Origin: JAWXVE01 sp044425575
GTDB lineage: Bacteria > Bacillota > Clostridia > Lachnospirales > Lachnospiraceae
Assembly: GCA_044425575.1 (NCBI GenBank)
Contig: JAWXVE010000008.1
Coordinates: 1-45,616, forward strand
DNA length: 45,616 nt
Direction of reading: 5' to 3'
Shown: positions 43,187 to 45,616 of the stretch, piece after piece
Numbering within the stretch: position 1 is the first letter of the stretch
Layout: every line of letters begins with the position of its first letter
Notes under the pieces: generated by a model
What the model was told of the DNA's origin: nothing
Databases searched by the model: none
Seen by the model: only the letters and a program-made list of their open reading frames with translations
Translations under genes and position numbers: made by a program

Positions 43187-43537
43187 ATGAGTATGCCTAA
43201 AATTAAGTGTAAGAAAATTGATGGTGTGTGTGCGGCAACGTCTATTTTGCAATCCATTGCATTGCAAGAAGCAGGCTTAGCACACATTATTAATGCAGAA
43301 GGAGAAAAGCTTCAAAAAGCTATTGCCATGTGTGAAACAGATATGTGTGATTTGTTAGAAATCAATGAATCTGTGGAATCTATGATTGAGAAAGTAACTG
43401 CCCTTGAGATTGTGCTTAAATCTAAGGTAGATGCAGTAGTTCCCATTATCAATGAGAAGAAAACCAACTGCAAACCTCAGTATAAGCAACAATCCAAGCA
43501 GCAACATAACCATAAGTGCAATCCCAATTGTAAATAA
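43187..43537 (+). CDS. Small Cys/His/Gln-tailed protein of unknown function
   Basis: 116 aa, no signal peptide or membrane helix. A helical middle (SILQSIALQEAGLAHIINAE, then GEKLQKAIAMCE, with LEINESVESMIEKVTALE) is followed by a low-complexity tail of Lys, Gln, Asn and His ending HNHKCNPNCK. The SIALQEAGLAHIINAEGEKLQ segment is of a kind I associate with small proteins of spore-forming Firmicutes, some encoded with spore-surface proteins; that link is a guess. Seven cysteines occur in pairs that could bind metal or cross-link. ATG 43187 has AAGGA nine bases upstream; ATG 43178 overlaps that site. Confidence 0.7.
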   Translation: MSMPKIKCKKIDGVCAATSILQSIALQEAGLAHIINAEGEKLQKAIAMCETDMCDLLEINESVESMIEKVTALEIVLKSKVDAVVPIINEKKTNCKPQYKQQSKQQHNHKCNPNCK

Positions 43538-43560
43538 ATCTTAGCAATGAGATACCATAC

Positions 43561-45366
43561 TTAAGATTTTTTCTTTCTATACATTAGAAGAGCTCCTATG
43601 CCAATGGCGGTAAGCCCAATGCCTAATAGAAGGGTAACAGGGTACTCCCCATTGGTTTTGGAAGAAGCATCTTCTGTTGTCGATCCACTGTCTAGTGTAG
43701 CATCTGCTGTTGTCTCGCTACTGTCTAGTGCAGAATCTGTGGTTATATAAGTAATACGATTTAAGACAGCATCGTCTGCATATTCATCGCCCACCACACC
43801 ATTACATTCTGTAAGAATATAGTCCATTAATATATCTGTATCTGTTATACCAGGGTCATTTACAACGGTACCATCTTGAAACATCACCATACCATCTCCA
43901 AAGTAAAGTAAGTAATAATCGTGAGAAGCTACGGTATAAGTCTTGGTCACATCTAGAGGTTCCCCATTTACCATAACATTCGTAACACGATAAGCTCCGT
44001 CAATAGAAACAAAGTTACCATAGTCATCTGTCTGGGCAGAAGATTCAATGGTAGTATCAATTGAGTAAGTGATTCCTGATACATAGAGTAGAGTGGTATT
44101 ATCATCTGGGCTGTAAGTAGAACCATATTCAAGGGCATCTAGTATGGTTTGACCAGACAGTTCTAGAGATAGGATTTCATTGCCAAATGGTTGGACATTA
44201 ATCATATCCTCGTAGGTAATATCACCGGCATCAATGGTAGCACGAATTCCACCGCCGTTCATAATGGCAACATCTGCACCAAGTGCATTGCAATATGCAT
44301 CCGTAATTAATGCTCCTAGATTCACTTTGTCTAGAGCGTATGTTGTAGATGCCACTACTTGATTTAGTAATTCTTCGAACTCCTCATTAATGGAGTCAAT
44401 AACGGCAGATACAGTGGAATCTTTTTCCTCGTAGTAAGTATCACTGTCTTCCTTGCTAGATATTAATTGGGTTGTAATGGTATCTGTATTAGGGTCAATG
44501 GTAATCTTTCCTAAGTTGGTAAGCTTACTGCCACCCTGAGTAAGGAGAACGGTCTCGCCAGTTTCGCTTAATACTTCTTGCCCCTCAATGGTAGAGTGGG
44601 AATGACCATCAATAAAAACATCAATGCCACTAGTATTGCCAATGACTTCTAGAGATGACCAGACGCTATCGCCAGTTCCTAAGTGGCCTACGGCAACCAC
44701 ATAGTCAGCCCCTTCTGCAAGGGCCTCATCAACTGCTCCTTGAACAGCAGTGTAAAGAGATTCCCCAGTGGCATCTTCGCTAAATCCGTAGATATAATTC
44801 CCATTCGCATCTTGGAAACTAGTAGGATTAGAACTGGTAAGAGTTTCAGGAGTGCTGATTCCCACATAAGCTATTTGGATTCCGTTATAATCTTTGATTT
44901 CATAAGAATCAAAGGGTTGAGTATTCGTAGTTAAATCCATAAAATTACAAGAGATAGGTGTTGCAGCTAGTAAATCCATAAGATAGAAAAACTGCTCCAT
45001 ACCATAATCAAATTCGTGATTGCCCGGTGCCATATAATCGTAGCCCACTGCATTCATGATTTCAATAATGGCTTCTCCATTCGTGAGTGTTCCAATGGAG
45101 CCACCTTGCACTGCATCTCCTGAATCGATTAAAGTAACGTAGTCTTCTCCGTAAAGTTCAATCATATCTGCTTTGTAGGCAGCAACCCCTGCAAAACCAA
45201 TGCCACTTTCAATGGCACAGTGTGTATCGTTGGTGTATAATATTACGATTTCACCGGAATTGGAAGTAGTCGTCGTTGCAAGTGCAGTATAGGATGGAAG
45301 GATTAGTGCACAGATTAAGAGGATGGTAAGCAGGAAGGAATGTCTTGTTTGTTTCATAGTATTCAT
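43561..45366 (-). CDS. Surface 5'-nucleotidase/2',3'-cyclic phosphodiesterase-type enzyme
   Basis: Exported metallophosphoesterase that releases phosphate from nucleotides. Signal peptide (about residues 8-30), metallophosphatase domain with YTNDTHC, DSGDAVQGG, GNHEFDYG and DGHSHS metal motifs, then the 5'-nucleotidase C-terminal domain (IMNGGGIRATIDAGDI, NVQPFGNEI, YTVASHDYYL). A Thr/Ser-rich linker leads to a single membrane helix and the basic end YRKKKS. The layout looks like a wall-anchored protein, but no LPXTG is present before the helix, so it is probably held in the membrane. ATG 45366 has AAAGGG six bases upstream. It lies 14 bases behind the hydrolase gene on the same strand. Confidence 0.93.
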   Translation of the reverse strand: MNTMKQTRHSFLLTILLICALILPSYTALATTTTSNSGEIVILYTNDTHCAIESGIGFAGVAAYKADMIELYGEDYVTLIDSGDAVQGGSIGTLTNGEAIIEIMNAVGYDYMAPGNHEFDYGMEQFFYLMDLLAATPISCNFMDLTTNTQPFDSYEIKDYNGIQIAYVGISTPETLTSSNPTSFQDANGNYIYGFSEDATGESLYTAVQGAVDEALAEGADYVVAVGHLGTGDSVWSSLEVIGNTSGIDVFIDGHSHSTIEGQEVLSETGETVLLTQGGSKLTNLGKITIDPNTDTITTQLISSKEDSDTYYEEKDSTVSAVIDSINEEFEELLNQVVASTTYALDKVNLGALITDAYCNALGADVAIMNGGGIRATIDAGDITYEDMINVQPFGNEILSLELSGQTILDALEYGSTYSPDDNTTLLYVSGITYSIDTTIESSAQTDDYGNFVSIDGAYRVTNVMVNGEPLDVTKTYTVASHDYYLLYFGDGMVMFQDGTVVNDPGITDTDILMDYILTECNGVVGDEYADDAVLNRITYITTDSALDSSETTADATLDSGSTTEDASSKTNGEYPVTLLLGIGLTAIGIGALLMYRKKKS

Positions 45367-45380
45367 AGTGAACCCTTTCT

Positions 45381-45616
45381 TTAAAATTGTGTATTGAGCC
45401 ATTGGTGGCATAGAAGTAGCCAATTATGCGCATGTGCATTGGGTGTATTAACTTCTTCGGTACAGATGGAAGAGCCATGTATTCCATGAGGGAAGAGATG
45501 TAATTCAAATGGCACACGATGCTTTTGTAATGAAGTGGCCATAAGGAGCGCATTTTCCACAGGAACGGTGTCATCATCTACTGTATGCCATAGAAAAGTA
45601 GGTGGTGTATCTGCGC
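45381..45616 (-). CDS. Alpha/beta hydrolase (acetylesterase-like), 3' part
   Basis: The C-terminal 78 residues of a gene that continues beyond the window. The frame reads DTPPTFLWHTVDDDTVPVEN, then LLMATSLQKHRVPFELHLFP and HGIHGSS, ending in TAA. TPPTFLWHT.DD..VPV supplies the catalytic Asp, and HG.HG the catalytic His, of esterases related to xylan acetylesterase and BD-FAE proteins. The reading frame annotated by simple ORF length on this stretch is a different, false one. Likely cotranscribed with the nucleotidase gene. Confidence 0.85.
   Translation of the reverse strand, partial: ADTPPTFLWHTVDDDTVPVENALLMATSLQKHRVPFELHLFPHGIHGSSICTEEVNTPNAHAHNWLLLCHQWLNTQF

Noticed and set aside
45251..45577. 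108-aa minus-strand frame at the window end
   Set aside because: Overlaps the nucleotidase signal region in another frame; the hydrolase frame ending at 45381 has clear family motifs instead.
1..45616. CRISPR arrays, complete IS elements, rRNA genes and attachment sites
   Set aside because: No regularly spaced repeats, intact transposase or integrase, rRNA signature, or duplicated tRNA ends were seen when reading through the window.

Overview
The window is a 45.6 kb stretch of an AT-rich, Gram-positive anaerobe chromosome, most like Clostridia of the Lachnospiraceae/Lachnospirales type. Reasons: the uvrC-hprK-ROK kinase-murB-whiA-HPr-like gene order, strong purine-rich ribosome binding sites, a polysaccharide deacetylase of the PdaA type, an agr-type peptide signalling locus, c-di-GMP-I and preQ1-I riboswitches, and an F-type ATP synthase whose c subunit carries a sodium-binding signature. 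This placement is inferred from content, not from a search.

Layout. 1-237: tRNA-Glu and tRNA-Cys with a terminator. 236-4440: a chemoreceptor, a PdaA-like deacetylase, endonuclease IV and, convergent to it, an orphan holin-like gene. 4553-8853: ftsH and uvrC. 8890-13922: hprK, ROK glucokinase, murB, a shortened whiA, a Crh-like HPr variant (Asp15, Ser46) and a YegS-type lipid kinase. uvrC and the lipid kinase share a repeated, foldable 5' leader of about 51 nt. 14008-17240: class II aldolase, then an alanine/glycine:cation symporter and a cyclophilin on the minus strand. 17395-21318: Sua5/YwlC, rpiB, upp, a dCMP deaminase and a coiled-coil SleB-type hydrolase, leading into the complete ATP synthase operon (21333-28462). 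28531-33409: a methyltransferase, a large unknown exported protein and an M29 aminopeptidase.

33484-38933 is on the minus strand and rich in RNA regulation. A GGDEF/EAL protein with a damaged GGDEF half but complete EAL residues lies behind a c-di-GMP-I riboswitch and terminator. tyrA and aroF lie behind a Tyr-rich leader peptide and a strong terminator, which looks like ribosome-mediated attenuation by tyrosine. queT lies behind a preQ1-I riboswitch.

39186-43115 is an agr-like quorum-sensing locus: XRE regulator, LytTR response regulator, GHKL histidine kinase, then a decayed IS transposase on the opposite strand, then a 47-aa AgrD-like signal precursor and AgrB. The window ends with a small Cys-containing protein of unknown role, a membrane-anchored 5'-nucleotidase-type enzyme and the 3' part of an alpha/beta hydrolase.

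The items most worth following up are the tyrosine attenuator of aroF-tyrA, the repeated leader before uvrC and the lipid kinase, the agr signal peptide with its IS-split locus, and the shortened WhiA next to murB without rapZ.
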